From: Diphasiastrum complanatum
Lineage: Eukaryota > Streptophyta > Lycopodiopsida > Lycopodiales > Lycopodiaceae
DNA: 64,000 nt
Assembly (NCBI GenBank): GCA_029204225.1
Contig: CM055109.1
Coordinates: 27,036,178-27,100,177 of the forward strand
Reading direction: 5' to 3'
The notes under the pieces were generated by a model that did no database searches, was not told the origin of the DNA, and saw nothing but the letters and a program-made list of their open reading frames with translations. Within the stretch, counting starts at the first letter, position 1; every line of letters starts with the position of its first letter. Shown here piece after piece: positions 37,501 through 47,237 of the stretch. The translations under genes and the position numbers were made by a program.

Positions 37501-40500
37501 AATTCTCTATGTGTATTAGCAACTGAGTCTACTTTTACACATAAAAAATTTGATACTCCCTCCTTATTTATCTTTACAGAAAGAATGTTCAAGCTCCAAT
37601 GCCGACTGCAACAATCCAAATTAAAGCAACAAAAACAAATGAGCAATCCTTACTTATTCTCATATGGAATCAAATAAAATTTTGCCATTGGACTGCATTC
37701 GATGAAGTATACATCCTTATCAAAATCGGTTTCTTTTGCCTTCATCGCTCCCATAAAAAATGGACTAACAACACAAACTACACCATAAAAATCGGAACTA
37801 ATACTATCCTGCAAAAAGCATCCTCCGGCTTCTACTATTACATCTGTAATCTCTGATGTTTTATCTTTAAGCTCGGCACAAAATTTGGGACCTAATCTAA
37901 GCTTCTATGTAAATCTAGAAGAAAGAAATCAAAATTGCCGAGAAGATCAATTTTATTAGCTAAGTAAGCCTCGTACTAATTATAATGGTCAGAATTAAAA
38001 AAAACTTGCGTAGGATCGTATGGAATTTTAACAAAAAAATTATGTACAAGAGCAGAAAGAGAAGTAGATACAATCTTTACAGATTTCTTGGTTATTTTGT
38101 TGAGCTCCTCTTGGGTAATCATCACTTTTGGTGAAGAAACCTTCTGAGGAGTTGGATGAATAACACAAGAAGAGGCTGATTCTTGGTTTGAATCAGATTC
38201 TCCAGCATCTGATTCAGAGCTCAGGACGATGCGGGGTCTCTTGGCAGGGATAACTCTAGGAGGAAGAGAAGTAGTTGGCCTTCCAGATCCAGTTTTCTTG
38301 AGAACAGGCTGCTTCCTTTTCATCCTAGAGGTAGTCCGCAAATTTGTTCTTTCTAGAGGCAGATCTCTGGAGGTGCTGGCGTTATCCACATGCAGACCAG
38401 AATAATGGTCTCAAAGTCTTCTGAGAATGACGAAATCTTTTGGCATGATGGTGACATGCTTACCATGCATGGCCAAAAGACAGGTATCCTCAAAACATTG
38501 GGCCAGAAAGTCTTCTGCAGCACCCTGTAAGGCTTGCATGGCTGTCACGACAAACTGAACATTTAGCCCAAGTGACAGAGTGACAACAAATTGGCTGAAA
38601 GGAGCTCTAGGGATCAACAGTCACAGTTGATCTCTGGAGTTTTCTAATCTCCCTCAGCCAAACCTACTATTTTTTTGGGTACCGTTTTGTTATTTTTTAA
38701 CAGGAAGGGGCAGGTGGGTGCCAGACACCTCTGATAATTAATTCCGGGGGGGGGGGGAATAAATTGTTTTTATTTCGCTTTGGGGATGTGGGACAGCGTG
38801 GGCAAGTGCCTATATTTTTCTTTTTTTGAAATTTCTTTTTTTGAAATTTCTTTTTTTGAAAATGGGAGATGCGTTTGGACGCGGACGCACCTCTGAGGTG
38901 TCCGTGTCCGGACGCCTCCGGGGACGCGCGTCAGGACACGCGTCCGTGTCCAGGGTCCGCTTCCTGAGAGCTAGGCTATGAGCAAGTTGACTTAATGAAA
39001 TGTAGGTCTTCCATATTCTTTGTAGGGACTTCATTTGATTGGCGTTGCTCTTTAGTGCTAGCTTTCATCATGACTAAGTCTAGTGACTTCTTTGTACAAA
39101 TGCATGAAAGCTAATGTGGACTTATTCGCGAATGTGACTTGCACTTGCTCTTGGGTGCTGATGAAGTGAGTAGGGATCAGTTGTGTTGGAACAACATATT
39201 GGATGCAAAGCATTCCAATACTTTGGAGCAGAGTGAAATATATTTTTTGTCTTCTAGATTTTTGAAATCTGAATTTGAATTTCATTTTATTAATTTTTCT
39301 CTTTAATGTTAGCCTTCATTGCGACAGAGTCTGCTCTTCACCTTTGGAGAAGTATTGGAAACTTAGTATGTTGGTCTTCGAATAATGTTGGTCTTTGAAT
39401 ATTATATGAAACCTATTGGGAGCATGTGTTTGTGCATATGACCTACTCTTGGGCATCGACCTAGTGAGTAGGGATGTCATAGCGTTTGGTCCACACTATG
39501 CATGATGAAGTTGATGGTTTGAGACTTTGTGGGTGGACTCCATAAGGTTGAAGATTGCACGCCTCCTTTGTTATGTTGTGCACTATCCACCAAGACATAA
39601 CTTTGATTATCTGTAATAGGCTTCCTTTTGTAGGGTATAATCTGAATTTTCTGCAGACATAACTCTGATTATCTTATTTTCCATTTCATGTGTTAGGGCC
39701 TCCTTTTGTGGGGTATAAGCTGAAATTTTTGGCTTGTAACATAGATTGGCTACATGTAACATCAACCTCCAAAGGATTAGGAGGATGATTCGATTTTAAA
39801 AAAGAGGCCCTATTTTCAAATTAGAACCCTTCATATAGCTGGCCTACAATCACATTTTTAAGAATTGTTAGGGATGAAGCTGGTGCCACAAATTTGCAGC
39901 TCCCTAGCCACTATATTACAGGAGTTTGAACATTAGATGAATGAGAATGAAGCTTCCAATTAGCAGCCCCGAGTGGGTTCCAAATTCCCTTTCGCTGCAG
40001 TTTAGTTAATTTCTCTCATGCAACCTCTTTTTTTTTGCATAGCATTCTGTGCCACCTATCAAACAGTATATTGGCCATTTACACGTGTATGGACAACCGT
40101 GGAACTAGACGTACGTACTTCCCTCTATGTGTATAATTGCAAGTGTGATAATTCTGAACAAGCTAGATTTGGAATATATGATATTCCTTTACCACACACA
40201 CCATGCCCAGTTGTTGGGCACTTAATGACTTCATAATTTCATAGATTGGACATACTTTTACTAAGGTCCAGAATATTTATGCCAAGTGTAAATGGACCAA
40301 ACTATATACCCCCATCATTTCTATTCTAAGGCTTTTTTGGAGAATTTTGTGCTGTGATGCTGCCATGAGATTGTTGCGCTGCATTAATACCTTCTGGCTT
40401 TTTTTTTATCTTATTTTCCAATCCCTTTTTTTGCTTTTGTGCTGTTCAATTACATACACGAGTTCTCAGTCTTGCTATTCCTTTTCAGGTTGCGGATATC

Positions 40501-43096
40501 AAGCGCCTCAATGGATTAGCCACCGACTTTCAAATGTTTGCTCGTAAAACCTTGCAAATTCCTCTCCCTGGACGGCATCCACCTTCAAACTCTCGAATGG
40601 ACACTTCGATAAGTGATAAGTAAGTATTACCTCTTTCCTGGCATTTATGATGTATTTAGGCGAGGAGTTTCTAACTTTCCAAGTGCTTGGTGATAGACCT
40701 GAAAAGTAAATGTTAAGAAGACAAAAGCTTTTTCATGTCCCCTATTATTATTAGCTAAGATTGCCTGATGCTATTTGAAACATCTATACATTCTTATTAT
40801 GTCAGCTTTGCCCTTGTTCTGCATCTTGAGACCTTTGAATGCATATATAAATTGTATGAGGATGGATTGCATATATTTTGCTTACATTGGGCATATGTGT
40901 TTTCAACTTACAATGGATACACGCAATACATAAGAACGATACACAATGTAATGTTGATCAAGTACCTTTGAATGACACCATACAACCAATGTGACACTCA
41001 TGAGCATTATTGCAAAGGAACAATGCTAAGCATCTCCCATACAGACACTCATGGACATTATAATCATAAGCCGTAGAATGGCTGGTAGGGATCGTGATGA
41101 TCAGCACCAGAAGAGCATTTTTTGTTGCAAAACATAGAAGTAAATCTTCTAGTAAAAAATAAAAATATGCAAGGAAGAAGTTCCAATATCTGGCTATCAA
41201 GCTAGCAGTCCTTTTTGGCATGGTATGGAAGTTCTTCCTTGACTGTTTCTGATTTTTGGGAATCAGGACCTTGGATTGCTCTAGAACTTGGGACTTTTGA
41301 GTTTTGGCCTTGAATTCATGGCTCTTCTTTTGAATTTGAAGATTTGAAAGATTTTTGGTTTAGATGTCAGTAGGCTGGAAGTGGAAAAGTTTCAGGGATT
41401 TCTGGCATGCATGTCTTTCTTGTGGACCCCTCCACTGCAGACATATTGCCATCTCAACCCACCTGTGTGCAACAATCATGCATCACACTTTGCACATTGT
41501 TTTATCACCCATATGCTCTGGCTACTCGTTCTTCTGTTTAAGCGTTGAGAACGCAGCCTGAAGGATGCTTTCACAGTTCAAACATCGCTGTTGGCCTTTT
41601 GAACTCTGCGTTTTCCACAGCTTCCTGTGGGATGCTGAATCTAGTATGTTAACCAGTAACACATGCTATGCATGTGGACACTTACTGACATGTTACTCCA
41701 CCTTGTTCAAGAAGATGTTGATCTTGTTTGAAAGATTTATCTGGCATTGCGTGTTTCTACAAGTCTTATATGCAGTATGCTTAAAGAGCTTCAATTACAT
41801 TCTTCAATATTATTTCAGTAGCGTAAGGATCTGCTGCTTAGACCTGGTCTTTCTCGTCTCTATTTTCTTGTTTCAGCCCTCTTTTGTGTCGTATGTTTCC
41901 TACCAGAAGGCTTGCGTGCGCCGTGTATTTACGCCTATGGGATTGTCCTAGTTGGCTGGTGGTTAATATCACTGTAAAAAGTATTCTAACTGCCTTGGAT
42001 ACTTAATGTACAATACATATCTACATGGCACACAAGCATTGCATGTTATGTTCACGTTGATAATTAGTCTGCGGTGACTAAGTACCAAGTTAGCATTGCA
42101 GTTGTGAATTTGTGATGTTAAATGTCTTGATTCTAACACGTTATTTCTTGATGCAGGCCTAGATGCACAAATTCAGAACCTCGACCACGCCTTGGAAATC
42201 GCTTCTATCCTTCTTTCTATACTGCAACAAAAGAGACTCATCGAAGTGCTTTGTCTCATTTTGATGCTCAAAATATTGAAAGGAGGAATGTTACGTCGGC
42301 TATGGGCTTGTTGCAAGGTTACTATGGTCTGAGTACATCAAGACATTCTGATTGTGATGGGACGGAGATGTTGCTTTACAGATCAGATGCAGATGTTCAC
42401 TCAGAAGAAGAACCCTTTACACCTCCTCGTGTGTCCAGAGCTCCTAAAAGTAAAAAATTCTCTTTTCTGAATAGTGCCTCACCTCAAAATTCTGGTTGGG
42501 TCAGCCACCAGGGAAAGTGCGAGCAAAGAGATGAAGCTTCGACTTCATTGGCTGTTGAGAATGGATCAAGTTCTAGCAACATGCATTCTCACAATATGAA
42601 TCATGCCAGAGACTCTGGAGTTCCTGAATTGGATAGATCAAGTGAAAAAGTATTCAGAAGGCGAACAAAAGTGGAAGGGGGTGATAATAATGAGGTAAAT
42701 GCCTGGCAAGATTCTGGTCCCGGAGATTCAGCTTTGACTGCAGGAAAAGCCCCAAGGCCAAAAACATATAGAACTGGGTTAGAAACCGAATCAGAGGTTT
42801 CTCCTGTTCGTTTGCTACCATTTGCTTGGGCTTCCAGTGGTGGAACCCCCACAATGGAAACTGGTAGTGAAAGTAAGGGATTAGGAGGTGTTTTGCTTGG
42901 GGGAATGGCTAGGTCAGCAAGTACTTCCAATTTACAAGATGAAAAGAACGTTTCTCAAGGTAACTCAGCATACAAGAGCGGAACTAAAGAACTACTAGAT
43001 GCTCCAAGCCAAGGGCCTATGCTAAGCATAACAAGGCCGTTTCTAGAAGGACTTGTCAAGCCTAGTAACCGACGCAATAAGGCAGCCTTGGATTGA
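24799..43096 (+). CDS. LysM-domain protein, plant peptidoglycan-binding LysM family, three exons
   Basis: Exons are 24799-24924, 40489-40619 and 42157-43096, all with GT/AG borders and matching phases, giving 398 codons. LysM (about residues 23-76) is split by the first intron: [23 protein letters not shown] is completed by [13 protein letters not shown]...[12 protein letters not shown]. The rest is a low-complexity, Ser-rich tail with the motif [10 protein letters not shown] near residue 115 and the end RRNKAALD. This layout matches the plant family typified by Arabidopsis At5g08200 and At5g23130, whose function is not established. There is no signal peptide and no membrane segment, so it is not a LysM receptor kinase; an intracellular site is inferred. 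The start codon has G at +4, and an in-frame stop upstream (24756-24758 region scanned; nearest TAA at 24736) rules out a longer unspliced N-terminus. Intron 1 is 15,564 bases. Confidence 0.93.
24925..26984 (+). other. Left part of LysM intron 1, no elements recognised
   Basis: About 2 kb of unique-looking sequence after the splice donor. The 160-residue reverse frame at 26236-26718 has no recognisable domain, a biased composition and no homologous motif, so I do not call it a gene. Confidence 0.55.
27693..27887 (-). pseudogene. Chromodomain / integrase C-terminal fragment
   Basis: The frame reads [16 protein letters not shown] then [16 protein letters not shown], the aromatic-rich chromodomain core that chromoviruses carry after integrase. 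In chromoviruses this domain steers integration to particular chromatin (family knowledge). Upstream the sequence jumps from RNase H to the integrase tail ([10 protein letters not shown]) near 27975, with no DDE core. Confidence 0.85.
28000..28960 (-). pseudogene. gypsy reverse transcriptase-RNase H remnant
   Basis: The minus strand shows the RT palm motif [12 protein letters not shown] (about 28890), MSFGLTNAP, then the active-site region [12 protein letters not shown] near 28720, followed by the thumb ([13 protein letters not shown]) and RNase H ([23 protein letters not shown]). The normal YxDD/FxDD box is FIDN here: the second aspartate codon has become AAC, which would abolish catalysis. 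Several frameshifts split it further. Confidence 0.85.
29101..30397 (-). pseudogene. gypsy gag and protease remnants
   Basis: Gag starts at about 30397 ([11 protein letters not shown]...) with a short predicted coiled coil ([12 protein letters not shown]). The gag body is spread over frames at 29528-29892. The retropepsin flap region appears as VLFDTNSSH near 29290 instead of the usual D-S/T-G-A. Stops and frame changes separate all parts. Confidence 0.7.
31805..34302 (+). pseudogene. hAT-superfamily (DUF659-type) transposase gene, decayed
   Basis: Six exon-like segments with GT/AG borders: 31805-32263, 32392-32616, 32708-33040, about 33150-33358, 33449-33633 and 33740-34302. Exon 1 carries GPGYTPP...LRGPLL and IMADGWTD, the DUF659 region with the first catalytic Asp; exon 2 has VVTDNASN and [13 protein letters not shown]. 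Later exons carry [31 protein letters not shown] and [11 protein letters not shown] of the C-terminal dimerisation region, then an acidic tail ending FDTFV. Defects: a frameshift at a G6 run (about 32428), a TAG after RTRFAY, a TAG after IGESL, and frameshifts in exons 4, 5 and 6. GC content is clearly above its surroundings. No terminal inverted repeats were identified. It lies in LysM intron 1, sense orientation. Confidence 0.85.
34507..34551. repeat. (AG)n microsatellite
   Basis: A perfect AG run of about 22 dinucleotides, 200 bases after the hAT stop codon. Confidence 0.97.
34552..35368. other. Spacer between hAT remnant and foldback
   Basis: Includes two short CCCTAAACCCTAA-type motifs (about 34651) and a moderately GC-rich stretch at 34740-34920. 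Nothing identifiable. Confidence 0.5.
35369..36838. mobile_element. 1.47-kb foldback element with arms of about 730 bp
   Basis: The left arm (35369-36100) is the imperfect reverse complement of the right arm (36113-36838), around a 12-base centre GATCAGTGGATC. Matching landmarks include GATACTGTTGAGCAAGATT and AGTACAAGCCTTCAG in the left arm and their complements in the right, and TTCCCTGTAGTGAATG at both outer ends. I judge the arms to be about 85-90% identical by eye with small indels. Frames within the arms (for example an acidic Ser-rich stretch at 36632-36438) suggest captured coding sequence, but no domain is recognisable. No clear target duplication. It lies in LysM intron 1, so intron RNA would form a long hairpin. 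Confidence 0.88.
36839..37975. other. Intronic AT-rich DNA
   Basis: No recognisable element; short frames only. Confidence 0.5.
37976..38663 (-). pseudogene. Histone H3-like pseudogene with same-frame C-terminal extension
   Basis: Minus strand. From 38663 it reads [13 protein letters not shown] (H3 alpha-N helix), then shifts frame to [11 protein letters not shown]...[34 protein letters not shown] and ILRRL, matching H3 from the alpha-N helix to the end of alpha-3. LIPRAPF and AEDFL resemble plant CENH3 more than canonical H3 (LIRKLPF, AEAYL), but loop 1 is not longer than in H3, so a CENH3 origin is only possible. A TGA (38413-38411) stands where H3 has an Arg codon. The same frame then stays open for about 145 codons to 37976, giving a basic, Ser/Pro-rich tail ([33 protein letters not shown]). 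The H3 N-terminal tail exon is not found. It lies antisense in LysM intron 1. Confidence 0.72.
38820..38862. repeat. Three 15-bp tandem units
   Basis: CTTTTTTTGAAATTT is repeated three times, the last unit degenerate. Confidence 0.85.
39060..39640. repeat. Dispersed repeat, longest copy
   Basis: Shares GTGGACTCCATAA-GTTGAAGATTGCAC with 12325-12355, and ATGAAAGCTAATGTGGA and GAGTCTGC-CTTCACC with 44510-44610. The three places carry mosaic pieces of one non-coding family. No ends could be defined. Confidence 0.6.
39641..40488 (+). other. Right end of LysM intron 1
   Basis: Unremarkable AT-rich sequence ending in a pyrimidine-rich tract and the acceptor CTTTTCAG at 40488. Confidence 0.6.
40620..42156 (+). 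other. LysM intron 2
   Basis: A 1,537-base intron with donor GTAAGT and acceptor GATGCAG. Frames inside (for example 41565-41951) are rich in Phe/Leu/Cys from T-rich sequence and show no domain. No repeat family recognised. Confidence 0.75.
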
Positions 43097-44155
43097 TCTG
43101 CAAAGGTACCTGTGGTGGTCAAAAAATTTCTTTTTTGCATGTATTTTCTGGCCCTAGATAATATGTATTATATCATTCTATGACATTTGTGATGCATAAG
43201 TTGAATGTACGCTGATTTTAAAATTCAGCTCATTCATGAATTCATTGATTCTTTGATAGTGCTGCAGTAGTACTATTCTCTGAAATGTGGAGGTCCCTTA
43301 CTGTCGGATATCTTTGAGCAACCACCACAAGCTTCTGGTGATTAAATATTGAGTGCAATTTGGCTTGAAATTCTTGACTTCAGAGCATTTTGTTTTTCTA
43401 GTCTGAAATTAAAATTAGCTGCGCATCCTACATCGTTCGGATAAACCGAGTTTAATATGGGCAATTTCTTCAACATTTAGTGCCTCAGGTGATCAGCCAC
43501 AAGTCATACAAGAAAGTGGACTGCCTCCAGGTTTGGAATTGGCATACTCCCCTTTTCAAATTGAAGAGTTTATTTATTTATAACTATTGAACGACTTCTT
43601 AGATTCATGACCACTTTTCAAACTGAAATGTTCTAGATTTCAATCTTTCTAAACATAAATTCTGTATATTCTATAAGGCAATTTTTAGAATTTTGATCCC
43701 CGTATAAAAGAAACATCCTTGTTTCATTGATGGTTTTAAGCAATGATATTCAAGGGAGACTTTTGATGAAAATTCTCTTGAAATACACCATCCACGCAAT
43801 TACTGCAATGATGAATTTAAAGAATCTTGTCCTGGATTTCAATTTTTTTCTTGCATAGATAGTAACTATTACAGTTATCTTTGCTAGTAGTGACTTGGGT
43901 CTTCTACTTGAATAAAAGTCCTTTTTCAGTCTCTGTGGACTTGGAACTCTCTAGAACATTTTGTTTCTTTTCAGCTCTCTGAGCATGATTACTACAAGCA
44001 TTGTTCTTTGAAGAGCTTAGCCACACATAGGTCTTCTACAAAAGCAAATTTAAAGGCTGCAAAAGTGGGTTCTGGGAACCGTTCATGTAAAAAAAATAAA
44101 AATTAATTAACTAATTTTCCTAAATTTCCCCCCAAAACCCCTCAAAGCTAGTTTT

Positions 44156-44157
<2 letters not shown>
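43097..44157 (+). other. 3' flank of the LysM gene
   Basis: Probable 3' UTR followed by AT-rich sequence; no clear AATAAA close to the stop codon and no further gene. Confidence 0.5.

Positions 44158-44216
<59 letters not shown>
44158..44216. repeat. (CT)n microsatellite
   Basis: An uninterrupted run of about 29 CT dinucleotides, inside a larger region bounded by AACCG-type inverted motifs (44065-44455). Confidence 0.97.
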
Positions 44217-44219
<3 letters not shown>

Positions 44220-44377
44220 CAATTTGGGAGATTAAATCATTTGAAGTAAATAATCTAAGTAGGGAGAATCTGCTTTTTCTGAAAAAAAATTGGCATTTTT
44301 TTAGCATTTTTTTGGGCTATTTTTGGGGGCTGGGACAAAAAACAAAATAATTAGTTAATTAATTAATTATTCAGTGT

Positions 44378-44441
44378 GGTTCACCACGGTTCTGGGCAAA
44401 ATTTTTAAAGAACCGTACGGTTCTCAGAACCGTGGTGAACC
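44378..44441. repeat. 17-bp perfect hairpin, end of a possible MITE
   Basis: GGTTCACCACGGTTCTG (44378-44394) is exactly complementary to 44425-44441, with a 30-base loop that itself contains the palindrome AACCGTACGGTT. A related GGTTCTGGGAACCG motif at about 44070 suggests the left end of a 390-bp TIR element. Confidence 0.75.
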
Positions 44442-44479
44442 GTTAACGGTTCATTGATTCTATGAAAAGTACTTATTTG

Positions 44480-44760
44480 ATGGGGAAGTAGGGATTCCAT
44501 TTGATCTATGCTCATTGGTGCTTGCCTTTGTCATGATTGAGTCTGCCCTTCACCCTGGGAGAAGTGACAGAAAAACTCAATATGCTGGTTCGTGATGAAA
44601 GCTAATGTGGATATATGTTTGTGCATGTGAGTTGCACCTACTGACGATGTTGTTCTAGACTATGCATGATGAAGTAGATGGTCTTTTGTAGTTTGGCTCG
44701 TAGGATTGAAGATTGCGTGTCTTGTTTGTGAGTTCAAGTATTAGACATAACATTGATATG
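44480..44760. repeat. Dispersed repeat, second copy
   Basis: Shares ATGAAAGCTAATGTGGA, TTGAAGATTGC and GCATGATGAAGT blocks with 39060-39640 at lower similarity. Confidence 0.5.
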
Positions 44761-47237
44761 TTACAATGGTTGCAAAAGGACGATAGAGGCCTATAGCCTC
44801 TTGAAGTTTAATTTTTAGTGAAAGCCTTTCTTCAAATTTGCCTACATATGCTATTAAAAACTGACCTCCAGAAATTTAGTTTTTGTAAAGCTTTAGCTCC
44901 TTACCAAGGTCCATTGGTTGGGTCATTTTACATGCTTCACTTAGGCAACCCAAAACAATCATTTTGGCTTTTTACTAGTTGAAATATATTTCAATCAAGA
45001 CTACTAAGAGGACCCCAATTGTCATTTTATTAACATGGCATATGTTTATGGCTCAATGCTCTATGCTAGACACACAAGTTATTAAGGGAAAACTATGAAA
45101 ACACTATTGGAGTTTAAAAAGAAAAGTTTGACAAGGCGATTTTGATAAATTCTTAGGGTTTAATTTAATAGTTTCCAAGTAGTGTTTATGAAAAACAACA
45201 AATTTAAAAAGAATACAAGACTTTAAATAAAATGAATTTGAAATATTCTTTATTACTCCTATAGAAAGTATACAAGGAAATACATCCATTGAAGTTGATG
45301 TAACTAACTAACCACCATTCCACATAATTTGTTCAAGGCTTGAATAATCTATCTAACATTTTTCAAAAAGGAAACTTTAGTACTTCCACTACTTCATTTT
45401 TGAGACCTAAATCTCCAAACCATATATTTAGATTTAGAAATCCATTCCAATTACCAAGAATATCATACCATTGGAATCAATAGCTCCCACATTAACCAAG
45501 AAATCATGATTAATTCAAAGTCCAACAATATGATCAATGTTACTCGTAGCAATTTACCATTCTAGATAAAGATTGATCGTTAGGCTATAAAAACCATACT
45601 TAAGCAATAATGAATATCGTAAGAAATACATTGTTCATACGTAGGAAAATTGATAGGAAAAAAATATTTCCTCCACACAAGTTATATATTCAATCATGTG
45701 AATTTGCTTTTGATAAAAGAAAACCAAATAATTTTTCCTTTAAATATCAAACTTTTTGATGCAATTTTATTTGATCAAATAAGTACGATTGAAAATTGAG
45801 TGCAGCCTAGGTGCTATGAGCTTGTTGAGTTTACCATAATAGCTAGGAACTTTTTGACAATTCAGATTGCATTTCTAAAAAGTAATAGGATCTTTTAGTT
45901 ATATTCGTTCCAATGGTCAACACAAATATAACATATATTGTATCTTCTATAGATTATATATAATGGATATAATAAGTAGCAAATTCAAAGAAAACTAGGA
46001 TTTTTAATTATCGAGTGTCAACTATACACTTAACAAGACGTTAGCTTTGTTGAAGGAACAATACAATTTGGAGAGTTATTATGGACCTAACCATTGACCA
46101 TGGCGTATTGCAATTGATGCATTAAAGTGAACCCAATTTGAACATAACTCCAGAAGTAACTAGCACAGGTAGATGCATTAAAGTGAAATTACAATCTTCA
46201 TGAGTGAGCAACCATACACTGATTGTAACAACCCTATACTCAATACGATGGTCTTGTGAAATCTCGTACAACATAAGAAAAGTAAAAGACTACTAGGATC
46301 AACAATTGTGAATAATAGCTATGTTACTCAAGATTGTTATCATAAATAAATAAAGCTGCTTATGGTGCCCCACCATTTGCCCGATATTAGGCCATTTGCC
46401 ATGCATGATGGAGTGCATGGGATTTGCCCAAAATTAGGCCATTTGTTATGCATGATGGCTCTAGAGAGAGTGCATGGAGTGTACATTCTACCAAAGTGAT
46501 TGCATCTCCATAAGAGACAATATCAACATGTTTCTACAACAACAGATCGTTTTCTAGTAGAGCATTGCTTTGGAACAATTGAATCCCAACGTTGGTGGTT
46601 GTCAGAACAACGATCTTGAAGGAGTAACTTGTGTGGCTATTGGATCGATGTCGGTTGTAGGAAAGAGGCCGAGAGTCACCTTATGTTTTCTTCCTTTGAA
46701 AACTCGTGGATTAGGGTTCTTGGGGACCTAGGGTTTGCATGACTTTGGGAACTTTCTTTGCATTACCTCATGCATGTTCTTTCCTTTAGATAGGTAAGAG
46801 TTTCGGGCTTTGACCTACATGCATCAACCAACTGAGAGGGATTGGTTGGTTCAGGGATTTATGAACCTCAGTACAGTCGTATAGACGGGTAATGCACGTT
46901 GTTGGTTCGATAGAGGTGATTTTTGGGAAATCTACCTAAATCAACATCATGAATGGATACCGATTCTTCGGGTTTAATTGTAGAATTTGGTTGGAAAAAT
47001 AATTATATTTGTGTGATAAATCCTAACTGGCAGTCTATAAGCTTGGTTCATGGATTTAGGATTGATGACAAATTATTAATTCTTCACGAATCATAGTGAA
47101 CTTTATTTTCAGGTTGGAGTCCGTACTCTGACAGGGTTTCACACGTTTGAAACCAGCAAGTACATTTACCTTCAATAAATGATTGTTCACCATCGGTCAC
47201 TGATGACCAACCCTCAACTTCAGCGCCATATTCGAAT
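44761..47237. other. AT-rich DNA without genes
   Basis: A degenerate duplication containing AATTAGGCCATTTG and GTTATGCATGATGG-type motifs lies at about 46375-46490. The stretch immediately left of 47238 may be the decayed gag of the next element. Nothing else is recognised. Confidence 0.5.

Noticed and set aside
38810-39034. Arg/Asp-rich minus-strand frame
   Set aside because: Produced by a GGACGCG-type low-complexity run; no family match.
41565-41951. 128-codon frame in LysM intron 2
   Set aside because: Phe/Leu/Cys-rich reading from T-rich intron sequence; the spliced LysM model with perfect phases explains the region.
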